This document shows, piece after piece, positions 32,694-44,674 of a stretch of DNA of 64,000 nucleotides. Source of the DNA: Taenia hydatigena (taxonomy: Eukaryota > Platyhelminthes > Cestoda > Cyclophyllidea > Taeniidae); the NCBI GenBank assembly GCA_036345935.2, contig JADWOT020000001.1, positions 23,617,187 through 23,681,186 on the forward strand, read 5' to 3'. Under the pieces are notes generated by a model. That model was not told where the DNA came from, searched no databases, and worked only from the letters and a program-made list of their open reading frames with translations. A program made the translations under genes and the position numbers. Each line of letters begins with the position of its first letter. The first letter of the stretch is position 1.

Positions 32694-35060
32694 CGTTGCA
32701 TGCATACCGGACCCACGAGACGGTCGTAGGATTGGCTGGCTGTAAGAGACTAGTTGGGGGGAGGGTGAGTTGTTTGACATCTGACATGATTGACTTTGGC
32801 GCCAAATGTCACGCATGAGACATGCATGGACATCGGTGACAAAAGCTGCGGTATGGGGGGTGACAGTCACCTCTGTGCAAAGTGACTTTAATCCATGTGT
32901 TACTTCGCAAGATTAGAATGTGCGAACAGGTCGATAAGGAGTCGAACGAGAGACCTACTCAGAGTGTTGCAAGAAATGGATAGGACTGTGCTTTGTAGCA
33001 GTGGGAATCATTTCAATTCATTTTTTGCCATGTGAAGTTATTTCTACCTATTGATGTTGCGACCGGGATGCTGTTGAATGTAGTGCTTCACTTACGAGGG
33101 AGCATTCCCAAACGCTTAGCAGAACAAGTTACAGCACCGGATAGGCATGCCACAAATTGAGCTGTAGGTCTGGTAGCCCCTAGGCGGTACTTAGGTGAGG
33201 GTTCATAGTTGGATAATTGTGGTGTGGCAGGGCCACGTGGAGTGAGGTTTAGTGCGTCAGTAGGAGAATGAACGTCGTTTGGCTTTAGTGTCCTATTGAG
33301 ACGTGAAGAAATCGGGAGTATTATGACACAATTCTAGGGGAGGAGGTATTTGTACATTGAAAAACACGCAGCAGATGCGTGATTATGGAGACTGCACACT
33401 TCTCTGAATACGCATCAATGCGATGATTGTGATGTAAACGTGCGGAACAAGTCGTCAGTGCCCACCTGAGGATTCTTTTTTGGTGGGGATGTAGAGGTTG
33501 TCAAAAGGCTTGCATCACTGCTCACACCAGACAGTATCTTTGTTCCTGCTGTCCCACCTTCGGCATCAGTCCCTTTACCTCACGTTTATCAGCATCTGGC
33601 TGGGAGAAAAATGAGATCAAATTGGTTTGTATTGTCGATTGGACGAATAGATTGGTGGCGTCACGAGTACCACATCGGGAGAGAGGCGGACAGAGTATGG
33701 AGGTGAGGGAAGAGCTCGGGTGCCGCCACGCGATTCAGTTAGTCATGCTGTCGCAATGCCAAAATAGTGAGGTGATCTTCCCTCCCCCTCGTGTCAGAAT
33801 GGATTACAACTCAGGGGACATTTGACCATCGCTGCCTCGTCAGGTCAACCGATGTAATGTTGAGTTGTGATCGGATGGTTTCATTTCGTTTAGGCCTCAC
33901 CATCTAGCAAAATTGAATGCTTAATTGTCACGTGACCAGGTGGTTATAGCTCTGTGAGCTGTGCTTGCATATCGACAAGACATCTGCCTGTAGGTTGGAT
34001 ACTTTGGTCTTGCGAACTTCCTATCCACCACTCTACTGAGTGTGAGGTGCTGCGACGACGAGGCTCCTGCAGGAGCTAAAATGGTGGCAAGCGATGGTTA
34101 GTAAGCGTTGCCATAGGCTCTTGTTAAAATTTGTATCGTCCATAATATTTGTGGTCTCGGCCTTAAAGTGGAAGAACTAAAACTATGCCTGGTTTTGCTA
34201 GACTGTCTAATTGATGGTCAACACAATGGTCGTGATATACATGTGAGGGTCAAGAGCGGCGGGTAGCACGGGCAGGCTCCAACGCATCATAGCGATTTAG
34301 TACAATGACCCACGTAGTCTTTCTCAAGCTTTTTATGACACACCGAAATATCTAAGCGTGAATGATATGCTTCAATTCTCTAAATGTATCACCTCAACGG
34401 GCTCTCTGCCGCAGTTAGGTCAAATAGGAGCATCGAATGCGATGATAACACAAATTATTATCGGCAGATGCCCGTCCCCACGCTTTATCAAACAATGCTT
34501 CCTAGTGAAATGCGCATTCAATAAATAACTCGTTACGGTGAATTTGGACGACAGGAGGGCGAAGAGACCACAGGACCAACTCTGATTAGGAAAACATTGT
34601 GAAGCAGTGCAGTGATGTTGGCGCTAGCGTGCCCTCAATCCCGTAGCGTCTTGTGCATCTTCAGCTTCCACTTCTTTCTTAACGATGTGACCGCCTAGTT
34701 CGCGAATGGCTTCGTAGTTCAGCTCAGCCTCTCCTATCCAACCTTGTTAAGGAGGTTAACACCTAAGGGGATAGTCTATTGGTCTGCAAAAAGGTCTCTT
34801 CATTGAGGTAAAACCACTACTCGAAAGGCTTAATCTGCAGTGATTCAGCTGCATGTGTTGTTTATTTCAGAATATTTACCGGTGAGAGCTCTAGTAGTGA
34901 CGTCCATGTGATTGGTTACTGGTTGCTTACAAGAAAGCACTGCAACCACCATTAGTTGCAACAGGTCAAGACATTTTATGTGATTTGCAGCCGTGCGTTC
35001 CATTTGCTTGTCACTGGTGCCAATGCGAAGTATTTTGAGGGCTTAGGAAAGAGAAGATAA

Positions 35061-36800
35061 GTTGAGGGTTTTGTAGATGGTCCCTCGGGAATGTAGGGAA
35101 TTGTACATATGTATGCAGCTAAATTGTTGGAGTTTGGATGTGAAATGGTGAGAGGAATCATGACTTTAGTGCCTACAACCAGAAATCCGATCTACTCAAC
35201 TGATGGGTCGTCACTATTGATGCGAGCGTTCCTCGGATCAGTGATCAGGTGACCTCTTAAGTGACCATCAAGCTAATTAAACTAGGAGGAATACGCTTTA
35301 CCTTCCTCTGCTCTGTGAACGTTTCTAAGCTGGCGTCTACACATGCTATCATGATGTGTTTTCAGGGGACAGAAAAATGAAAAACAGTTTGGTGTTGCTC
35401 AAATTACATCATCACCATCAGTCTTTGAAACTCGTGTCTTCAACCCTTCCTAGCCAATGGATGCGTCGACAGCGGCGACGAGACATGCTGGCATTGTGAA
35501 GACGAGGAAGTCAAACTGCAAGCAACTCACTTCTCAATTTGCGATTCATCTGTGAGGTGGACTATTTATGCCACCGTATTTCAGACAAATGACATGCAAT
35601 GTATTGTGCAGGAACCTGCGGCAGGGCATAGCGTCACCTGTCAAATCGATTTGCCTGCGGAATTGTCCGCCTTGCAGAGAAATCCATCCTCAGGCAGTGA
35701 AACCGAAGCATTCATTGTATAACGGCAAGACTGTATCGGCGAATAGTTCCACTCACGACGGCGACTATCAAAAGCAACTAATCACACGTCATTTCAGATG
35801 ACAGCCTTTCCCTTCAAATCAAATCGATTTTCAGGGAAAGTCTAGTGTAGCCAATTAACCATAAGATCCAACACATCAAATGGATGTTTCTGCAAGAAAA
35901 TCACCGCACTGAATAACTGATCACCGAAGCCCAATTAATGGCAAACTCTCAACTCTTGTGGAGTACTTGTGTCTTATTCAGGACCCCCACAGGCTCGCAT
36001 TTGTACTATCCTGCTGCTATTATCTTAGCTGCAATGCCGACCAGGCTTTCAACAGGTGGAGGATAACTGTCACGACAAAGGAGATTTGTGCTAAGTGAGG
36101 AAGCAAAATGCATCTTTAATGCTACTCCTGCAAAATCATGCAGCACATCGTCCGAACTCTTCAAGACGAAAGTCATCACGTTTATAGTAGCCTGATGGTA
36201 ACTTGATCAGCACCTCTGTTTAATGCTCAGGGTTGGAGAAATCACTTGTTCTCATATAACCTGCATGCACCATAATGTGGAGTGAGGTGAAGCTTTAAAT
36301 TAATTACGCCTACGAGATTTGGTCAGCTAAAGTTGTGACAAATGGTTCACTTCAACAAGAATGAGCCTTATTTATCGCGAGGTCTTAAGAGCTGCTCGGA
36401 AACGGTTCACGACCGTACAATGCATCACAGGCAGTAAAGCGCAAAATGGAAATCCATGATGTAAAGGGCATTTAGTGTGCGAAGTGAAATTATTGCATAC
36501 AATCGCCTAAGGCCAGCAGTAGACTAGTCTTGCCAGGCAAATGTCATTGCCTCAACAATGTAGTCTAAATTTAGAGAAACGACGTATTCCTGTATCGATG
36601 GAATTGACGGATATTCGAAACCTGCGTTCGCATGTTATGCCCCTTCTCGACACAACATGGTCTCGAGCAGAAGTAAGGAGTAAATAATGTGCATTAGACA
36701 CCTCTCAATTCAAATTCACATTTCAGAAGTCTTGACAAGCCACTGCACCATCTGTTTATGCCAATGTTTCGCAATGTAGTAATTAGGAGATGGGGCACCC
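35061..36800. other. No gene recognised
   Basis: This stretch lies beyond the detectable end of the palindrome. I see short open frames only, the longest 77 codons at 35568-35801 (+), without family resemblance. Confidence 0.35.
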
Positions 36801-36949
36801 TTCAAGTACGTTAAATTACAATATTCCCAAATATTAATGCAATAAGGAGATTGCCATAAAAAGTGAACTCATAACTATATTGCCAATCGCAACTACAAGG
36901 CATAACAAAAAATCTGGTAAAATTCAATTTGTGCCACTCGGTGGCCTGT

Positions 36950-37131
36950 ACCGCCAATAGCAGATCTCGCACTATATCGCCTACAACTCCACACACTTGA
37001 CGGACCACTTCGTCAGCCGCGCAGTACAAGTGGCTGTGCTCTGAAGCCACTCCAATGGTCACGCCAAAGAACCTCACTGTCTTGGAGTGGACAACAACCC
37101 TTCCAACGACTTTCAAGTCAAGCTGAACCAT
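36950..37131 (-). CDS. Candidate exon, unrecognised gene (third of three)
   Basis: The minus-strand frame starts at an ATG (37131) directly after an AG and reads MVQLDLKVVGRVVVHSKTVR, continuing through a Val-rich, helix-like segment. A possible donor (GTACAG) lies near its lower end, where coding character is lost. The composition is more coding-like than its surroundings. It may belong with 37350-37560 and 37700-37885 on the same strand. The function is unknown. Confidence 0.32.
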
Positions 37132-37349
37132 GTCTTAGTTATGACAGCAAAATGTGCACAATACGAAGTCTCATGACGTGATCCTGTGTCTCAAGAAACT
37201 GTTGACACTAAAAATCCATTACTCTTAGGTAGTTTCTCTGAATGAACTCGGCATAGCATGCTGTGCTCTTGGAGTCTGAAAGCGAGAAGGTTTGGTCATA
37301 CCCTCTGATGCCACCGAGGCAACACGCACTGTAGAAGTTATCCAACGAG

Positions 37350-37560
37350 CTAGTATAAACTTTGCAAGAAGCAAATAAGATTTATGACACAAAATATAGT
37401 TTCCAACACTTCTTTGCGGATGGTATTACTACAATTCGGCGGTACGATGAGGATTTCTGTATGCTGTGAATGGGAGAGTGAGGGGTTCTTACGCAGTAGC
37501 AGCTCACGCACATGCTTGTCAATCCGATTCCAATGACGCGCCTGGCGACGAAACATCGAC
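37350..37560 (-). CDS. Candidate exon, unrecognised gene (second of three)
   Basis: It follows a good acceptor (TATTCTCCTCTCAG) and opens SMFRRQARHWNRIDKHVREL, a basic amphipathic segment. The frame is open for 68 codons. It contains an internal GTAAGA...CACAG that could be a 29-base intron, but removing it introduces a stop, so I read through it. No family is recognised. Confidence 0.3.
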
Positions 37561-37699
37561 TGAGAGGAGAATACCCACTACTGCTTAAGAAATGTATAAC
37601 AAATATCGTAAAGACCCCACCATGACAACTACATCCTCTACGGAATCAGACAATTTCCTGGTGGTCGATTCCGCTACGAGTGCGTATCATGCCTACACC

Positions 37700-37885
37700 T
37701 TAGAGAAGGAGGAGCTTTTTATATACTGCTGATTTTCGATGCCCAAATTCATCACTTTTACACCCTGAACATGTATCTGAGGCAAAGTCAACAGTGCTCA
37801 CTGAACATTCCTTGAGCATCCCTTGCCATTCCACTATTTGAATGGTTCCTTCGAAATTTTCTGACGCGGAAAAATTTGAGCTCAT
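37700..37885 (-). CDS. Candidate first coding exon, unrecognised gene
   Basis: An ATG at 37885 opens MSSNFSASENFEGTIQIVEW and the frame stays open to a possible donor (GCA|GTATAT). Its composition is balanced and protein-like. It could be the 5' exon of a minus-strand gene with the two candidates below it. Confidence 0.3.
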   Translation of the reverse strand: MSSNFSASENFEGTIQIVEWQGMLKECSVSTVDFASDTCSGCKSDEFGHRKSAVYKKLLLL

Positions 37886-37891
37886 TTTCAC

Positions 37892-40300
37892 AAAATCGGC
37901 TGCCCATTGGCCTAATCACACATTAGATTACTTACAGCTGACAAGACCAAGTGTTCAGACGACTTAGGGTCATGAGTAGAATAGCGCTTCAACGGCTAAT
38001 GCGTGGTGTCACTTTAACCCCCAAATCGGCTATACTGGAATAGAAACAAAATGTTTTTCCACGAACGCGGTAAAAATTCAACAAGGCTTTGGGTTCTTTG
38101 TGAGATACCATCAAACGCAGGAAGGTATGCTTCTGGGAGAAGGGTTAGTACACAACTTTTCTAGTCTAACTTGCTCATTAGTTTGCAGGTCATCCGGACG
38201 AATCCAATGATGGAGAAAGCATAATAAAAGACTCAGAAATAATGAAAACCCAAATCGGATGTAGAAATGGCAACTTATCGCTGCCCAAGCTAGAACTCGA
38301 TATCCTTGCTTAGTCTATCCGTTAAATGGCCTTTATATCCCGGTTTGCTTGAGGAGCAAGAAGGCACGAACAAAAGCCTAGCAGACATGGGGCAATTGTC
38401 AACACAGTGGTGCTGCAAATTTGCTTCATTCTAAGCAAAGTGTTAACCGCCTCAACCCACCTGCTCCTATCGCTGATCAATGCTATGGGAAGGTTGAAAA
38501 GAACCACTCACTTTCCCCTCCCTATTTCTCTAGAGCAGTCGAACGAATACTCTAGTCAAAACATTCGAGCTCAATTCGCCTTATGGTGTAAAGTTCGCCC
38601 GACTTCCCATAGTGACATTAATAAGCCATTTTGATGTGTCGAGCATAATGAAATATCTGTCCTCGTCAAAGGGACCAACTTCCCAATCCGTCCATCTATA
38701 TATATTTCGATTATCTACCATTAAGTCCCTTGCACGACACAGTTTTAAGATTTAGAGGCAATTATAATAGCCACTAAGACAGAAAATAAATGCGTTGAGT
38801 GAAATTTTAGACCCCATCAACATGGTCCCGGTAATGGTTTCTCACATCCTCCAATTCTCCTCATTCCATCTTATTATTTGCTTAGCTAAAAGCACTTCTC
38901 GTTGCATTACATAATCTATCTAAACCTAGCCGTCGACTCCGACGTCTCAGTTCTATTCTCATCTCGAACAAAGTGGAAATGCTAGCGAAACCGTCCTTCT
39001 CCCTGAGAAGTGACCAAGCAACTCTTTTATTCATGCATCACTTCTACCTCACTCCTGTGTACACCTCAATGCATCCGCACATTAAACCCTCATTATGCTG
39101 CAGCACAAACGAGTACCAACTACGGGCTGACTACATTCATTCACACGCACAACATTCACACGAGTGCTTGCAACTCATCGTAGAGCAGGAGTCCAACACC
39201 ACAGATCCGACGAAAGTCATTTCGAGCACAAGTCAGTGATGAGGTGACACTGCCTAAACTACTGCCTATTTTTATAATCAGCAGCAATGTATCTGTGTGC
39301 TTTCAAGAGTTGCTCATTCTTCTGCTTGTTTGACTGCTGCTGACGATCCCTCCGCATGTGGCTCCCTTGTTGACATTGCACCTGTATGCACGTATCCAAA
39401 GGAGCACAGAGGTGAGCACAGGCCACACATCTTGATGCTTGCGATTTGGGCTTTACTGGGACAGCATGGGACGTCACGCCTGCAACTCACAGTGATCATC
39501 GCTTGCTAAAGTGATCTCTCGCACGATCCACATCAGGCCAAATTGGAACTGTTAACGAGGCCACAATTGGACTGCCTGACTAGTTTTCCAGTGTCATGAT
39601 TCGCCAGACGCTTGTGGGAACTGATTAACTTACAGACACTTCAATCTCGTAAAGCTTACACCCACTAATCCACCTACATTTATTAGCACTTAGCCACAAT
39701 TGGACCCACAATCTAGCCAACTGCACCTCTACCTTCCACAGTAGGAATTCTTGTCGTCTGGCTGGCATGGGAGACCAAATAATCACGCTGATGAATTACC
39801 GTTCCTCAATGCCATCCTATGACCTTACGAAACATGCGACTAAGTCGAATTCCTGAGATATTTCCTCATTGTCTGATCGCGGGTCCGATAAGACGACGTG
39901 TCAGATGACCTCACAACAGCGTGTCACGCATCGTGTTCAGTTTATCGTACAAGACTAGTGAAAGCTGTAATAGATTAACAGAACAGGGTCTTGCATACAG
40001 GCACACAGTTAGGCGTGGCCGAATTTCCTTTGGAACGGGAGAGGCACACATGCATGCAATTACTTTGTGGCATACGATTCCACCTCCATCTCGTAGAATG
40101 TGAGTGAGAGTGTGGATGTGCGCGTAATGACCAAGTTCGGCGCCTCACATTCGCGGGACGAGATCAGAGTAGAGTGTTGAACAGGCAGCGCAGCATCCAC
40201 TGTACAATAAAAACACATGAAAAGGAAGACTGTAAAGAGCGAAGTTGTATGACAATAAATTTCAAGTAAGTTTTCTATCTGTAGTACAAGATATTGGCTT
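37892..40300. other. Gene-free stretch
   Basis: I see several short open frames (at most 88 codons) on both strands, none recognised or with supporting splice sites. Confidence 0.35.
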
Positions 40301-40311
40301 CCTATTACATT

Positions 40312-40564
40312 AATTGTCTTCTACTCCACAGTCGACAATGTCTCCACCATCCTCATCGGTATCATCGAACTTCTTCACTGGCAAGGAAAGGAATAAATAA
40401 TCATCCTTCATTTGAAGCCAGTATATGGCCATGGAATGGAAGGACACAGGGATGCATACCAACGACTTCTCCAAAGTGCGCCTACTCGGACGCGTGTCAC
40501 ATCCCACCAGTCGGTAGGAAGCACACTGGCAGATGACTGACTCATGCAAAACCAAGCATCGCAA
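40312..40564 (-). CDS. Candidate terminal exon with acidic tail
   Basis: The minus-strand frame ends IYWLQMKDDYLFLSLPVKK and then a strongly acidic tail rich in Asp/Glu before the stop at 40310-40312. This looks like the natural end of a protein. A splice pair (GTATGC at about 40455 and CCTTGCCAG at about 40380) is possible, but its phases do not agree, so I leave it as one exon. It is divergent from the decayed kinase copy 3 and unrecognised. Confidence 0.3.
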
Positions 40565-40640
40565 TGGTGGTTGGGATGCCTCGGGTGCGCTCCTGGTTCA
40601 CGTTCCTCTCCACCATTCTACTAAGCAAAATGGTAAAGCC

Positions 40641-41260
40641 ATGTCAACACCACAGTTTGACGTAGTGAATTTCATTTGTCGAGGCAATTATTCCGTGGTT
40701 TATGAAACACCCTCCACACACGTAAGTGATTCGATCACGTCAAATGCAATGCAACGAATTTCCCTGACAAAACTCCGCTACTGTTGGGTGTGTTCTTCAC
40801 AAACATCGCATTTTCACGCAGCTTGGACTGTGTATCACCAATCAGCCTGCAATCTCCTATAGCATTTACCTTCGTGGTGCATAAAGGCAGGGGACCAGAT
40901 CTCCTTGACCTCGCCTGACACCTTGACGACGTGCCCAGCAAATACACCACGGTTGTACTCCTGTGCATCGTTCACATGAACTCCACATCCGTAAATGTCT
41001 TTCTCTCGACTTTAAGCCACATTCTCGACACCGCCTTTGACTGGTCAAATGATGTGTCAGGGAAGAGAAGACCTCCAGGTGTGCACGACATTCGCACAAC
41101 TTCCTATTGTGGCACTCGAAATGCCCAATAGAATGCGAATGAAAACAAAGACGGATGTGTGAGTATGCAGATTCTGGCCTTCCTAATGACCCACATTTTG
41201 TCTGGTACACTTCGAACAGACGACACCAATAAGGCAGGGGAAATACTTAGCTGAGACCAC
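40641..41260 (+). pseudogene. Decayed AGC-like kinase, copy 3
   Basis: Starting at the ATG at 40641, the frame reads MSTPQFDVVNFICRGNYSVV. This matches the N-terminus of the two intact kinases (QFDVVKFIARGSYSMVYE). In other frames and in order follow VVHKGRGPDLLDLA (kinase VLQKGSGFDLSDLI), AFDWSNDVSGKRRPP (DFDRAYDIARATGPP) and a segment matching PEIRDRVEITTKADV. Stops, frameshifts and deletions remove the ATP lysine region and the catalytic loop. Coverage ends near the C-lobe. It lies outside the palindrome and is much older than the arm copies. Confidence 0.75.
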
Positions 41261-41855
41261 TTCGCTACTGAAACAACAACCTGACAAATCTCTCGAATCT
41301 CATACACGATTGGCAGGGTCTTGCAGACATTGTGGTAGGATAAAGTCGTCATTTGCATCGTGGTGTCGACTGGACAAAGTGACGTGTTGCACAAGGCAAC
41401 CATCTTGTCCTCTCAAATGACTTCGTAGATGAGTGAAGCCGTTGCCTCGTCACAACACTAAATTGGTTGATTCGTTGATATAAAGACAGTAAGAGAGGGT
41501 GGGTCGAAAGGGTGATAGTTGGCGGAGCAGCTCAAGACACACGAAAATGCAATGCAAGCGAAGCACACATCTAACATCTGCAATCATTTTGCAGGAAAAC
41601 TATTGCGTTACATTCGACGTAACCTCATCACTCACTTGCGTGCAGAGTGCTTCATAAACCACCGATTAGCATCCTCGACAAGCGAAATCTACCCCCGTCA
41701 AACTGTCATGCCCGCGACGCGTAGTAAAGTGAAAAGTGGACCTCAAGTAGATCTGGCCTAATCCAACTACCGTTGCGGTGCTTTTTCGTGCATGAGCCAA
41801 TCAGCTGCGAGAAGATTTCCTACTGGCTCGTTCGATGTGATGCGCATTCAAGGAG

Positions 41856-42065
41856 GTGCGTGTGCGCGAATGCGTTGGTCTGCACCCCTGTTTTCTTCCA
41901 TTCCATCACGTTGCATTGAATTCAATGATGGAGGGAGAACATCCTTTCGTCTGTGTTATCGTAAAAGATGCTGTGACATCGACGATAGTGGTGGAGTGGC
42001 GCGAAGCACTCAATGAAATGGAAGAAATCCGTGCAGAGCGTTTGTCGGTGCCATTACCTTTATAG
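41856..42065 (+). CDS. Candidate small ORF, unrecognised
   Basis: A 69-residue frame ends in a protein-like stretch (VVEWREALNEMEEIRAERLS) with a stop at 42063-42065. An AGCCAATCAG element lies about 60 bp upstream (near 41795). It could be the end of an intronless gene fragment like the nearby kinase relic. I recognise no family. Confidence 0.25.
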   Translation: MRVRECVGLHPCFLPFHHVALNSMMEGEHPFVCVIVKDAVTSTIVVEWREALNEMEEIRAERLSVPLPL

Positions 42066-43684
42066 TACGAATTGTGCGAAAATGCCCTGATTTTCATCTG
42101 ACACGATCTGCTCCAAACAGGAGAATAATGTGAATTACATGCGGTAGAGTGATCAGTAATGCCTTATAGAGGCTATTCAGGATGCGAAAATGCTCCCTTT
42201 AGCACTTGTGGCAAATTGAATATCAATTCGCAGTTGGTGTTTGCTTTGGCTAGCATTATCCCTGCTTGAGGTATAGAAACAGGAAAGGTGATACAGCTAG
42301 ACGATTGGCTTTTGGTTTATTTGGAATCAGACTGCTGAATGTGTGTTTGGGGATAGCGAGATTCGACTGCAATCAGTCGTCTGTGTTTCCGCTGCACTCC
42401 TGACCAGGACTACATCTGGTCATACAAATTGTATAATTTAGCACTTGGATGAGAAGCGAACGCATATAGAGTAGGTGAGACAGATCTCTGATGTCGAATC
42501 GTCTTGGTGAAAGCGATGGATTGTTGGGTCGTGGTGACCATTAATGTCCCACTCGCTAAAAGTTAAACGAATCTCCTTTGGTGATGCATCGATCACTTAC
42601 AATAGTTGCTTGACCAAAAGATAGTTTGCAAAAGACCAATCACAAAATTAAAGCATTTGAACTCGTATGCCGCCCAAAGTTGAATGAGTGAATCGGATGG
42701 AAATTGGGGTGGAGTAACTGCTGCCACCCGTGCTTAACTAAGCAGCCAGATTCTGAAACATCGTCACGATGACATTTAATGCTGCTATAAGTCCATCCAC
42801 ATGTGCCCGGTCATTTTGGTCATTGGGATGAATAGGTAAAATTGATTCCTGCCACATCGGCCATAACGAAGCATGTCCTCGTTAGGGCATTGCATTTCTC
42901 AACCGATCACAATGAGGAACAACATCATTTCCCACCATACCAATTGAGGTCATTTATATGGCGTGCAAACAGTTTGCAACTCAAAAATCCGTCCTCGTTT
43001 CCAGTGGCTTCTGCCGATCATATTAAGGCTACTCGGTGTTTATCGTTATGCTCCCATGTCCTCAAGAGCATGTAAGTTGCACCAACTTGTGCACCCATAC
43101 AAGATCAGCATAGCGTTGGCGCCAGTTGTTCAGCTTCGACACACTTGCCATTCACGCATTTTTAGTTACGTCTTATAAACGATGCAGTATTTGGCTTGTA
43201 CAGAAGGACATATCTCTTCAGGACTGTATTCTTGTTCCTTTAAATGCATACTTGTCAACTCCAAAGATGCATGTAAGCAACCGTCATGTCTATTGACACG
43301 CTGGCTGCACAATGCGCGACATGCTAATGTGAGCATGGAAATGACAATCTACACTACAATTCGAGTAGCAGTGGGAGGAATAGTGGAGACTTGAACAGAA
43401 TTGGAGGCAATACGGACTATCAAGAGACTCCTCATGATCAATTCCTGAAGTGCGTTTTAGAAACCGAAACAGGTGGCGAAGAATGCTTGATATTTTGCAA
43501 CATGTTCTAAATGGTCTGATGTTTAGGAGAGGGTTGTGCAATGACTGTAGAGATGCCACCAAAATACTGTGCATGGGTGCTTTGCAGGAATAGACGACCA
43601 GCCTCTCGAACGCATCTCCCAATTGCCTCTTGGGTCTTCGGTGTTGAGACGGTTACTCATAACTGTATCACTAAATTTGATCGC
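42066..43684. other. Gene-free stretch
   Basis: Only short frames, the longest 110 codons at 43290-43622 (-), without recognisable domains. No repeats were identified. Confidence 0.35.
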
Positions 43685-43689
43685 CTTCT

Positions 43690-43887
43690 CTACTCCTGTC
43701 TCTCCTGCCTAAATGCTTCCAATTTGCTTTTTAAGATGAAGCACAGGTGAGTTGTAGGCAGTTCTTCATTAATTTGGATATCCACAGAGAAATTAGCTTC
43801 CATTGACGCTTCAACGCTCACCGCATTGAATACGGTGTGCCTCGAGATTATTTTAGTGCATTTGAGAGCAACTTTTAGGCGTAGCAT
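43690..43887 (-). CDS. Candidate exon, unrecognised
   Basis: An ATG at 43887 opens MLRLKVALKCTKIISRHTVF, and a balanced, protein-like sequence continues to a stop 65 codons later. There is no family assignment and no splice support beyond the open frame. Confidence 0.25.
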   Translation of the reverse strand: MLRLKVALKCTKIISRHTVFNAVSVEASMEANFSVDIQINEELPTTHLCFILKSKLEAFRQERQE

Positions 43888-44267
43888 TCATTGATAGTGG
43901 CATCTACTCTTCTCTCAACAGGTGTTGTTTCAGCGTTTGGAAAATGGCATCGTCTTGAAAGTGTTGCCTCCAAGTCGTGCCTGAATTCGAATGCCCAAAT
44001 ACAGACGTACAGGTCCCCTTCACGAGTGAGTCCATTAGCAGCATCGAGGTGAGGATGCCTTCACCGACTTAAGCCAACAGAAGGCTCGTATTCACCCCAC
44101 GAACAGCGTGTGGGGCAAACCCAAAAGGTGTAGCGAGCAAGTAGAGTGAAATGCTGTCGCTAAGTTGCACTAAACTGAACAGAAGGCAAATGGATGCATA
44201 GCACTCCCTCCTATGCAGTCATTATCCGCCACACTACTGCCCATCCACTAGCTGCTAGCATTCTCAG

Positions 44268-44425
44268 GCAGACGGTATGGTGTTGGGGGCTGTGCGCTTA
44301 ATAGCATTCCCTCGCTTTCCTTTAACTTCAACACCAACACTACAACACCTGCGCAATCCGACAGCTGCACCTCTTATTCTAATAGTAGTACTAGTAGCCT
44401 AGATACAAAGCAAGATTTCTTCTGA
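44268..44425 (+). CDS. Candidate terminal exon, Asn/Ser/Thr-rich
   Basis: After a good acceptor (GCATTCTCAG) the frame reads RRYGVGGCALNSIPSLSF, continues through an Asn/Thr/Ser-rich segment and ends with SSLDTKQDFF and a TGA. The low-complexity tail looks like a true C-terminus of a longer protein whose upstream exons I could not find. A second open frame (44447-44674, +) follows with a possible donor GTAAGC. Confidence 0.35.
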
Positions 44426-44674
44426 AAGCGGAATGAGCAATAATGAGTGACTGCTTTGCAAATATCTCCAGTCATCCCTCCAGACAACCGCTGCAACAAT
44501 CACTTGGGTGGCATAAAGTCTAGGGCATTAGTGACAGCTTCAATGACGGCCCGAGTAATGGATATTGTAAGCAATCCCAATACAAGCATTCCAGAGATTG
44601 ACTGCTTCGGCATTAGCACTGAATTACGAGCGTTTTCCCACAAAACTCAATTTATGTTGCTAGAAGAGTTTTAG

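Larger units (their letters stand above)
26987..34162. repeat. High-identity core of the right arm
   Basis: This is the partner of 6841-12060, about 95 % identical over most of its length apart from two right-arm-only insertions. It contains kinase copy 2 and the intact reading of the small ORF at 27270. Confidence 0.75.
22100..35060. repeat. Right arm of the large imperfect palindrome
   Basis: This is an inverted copy of the left arm (anchors listed there). It is longer than the left arm mainly because of about 2.2 kb of right-arm-only DNA (27755-29975) and a ~100 bp insertion (30641-30740). The inner part (22.3-25.2 kb) is diverged but alignable in blocks. For example, GCATCGCATGC at 22729 pairs with GCATGCGATGC at 16591. 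Confidence 0.85.
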
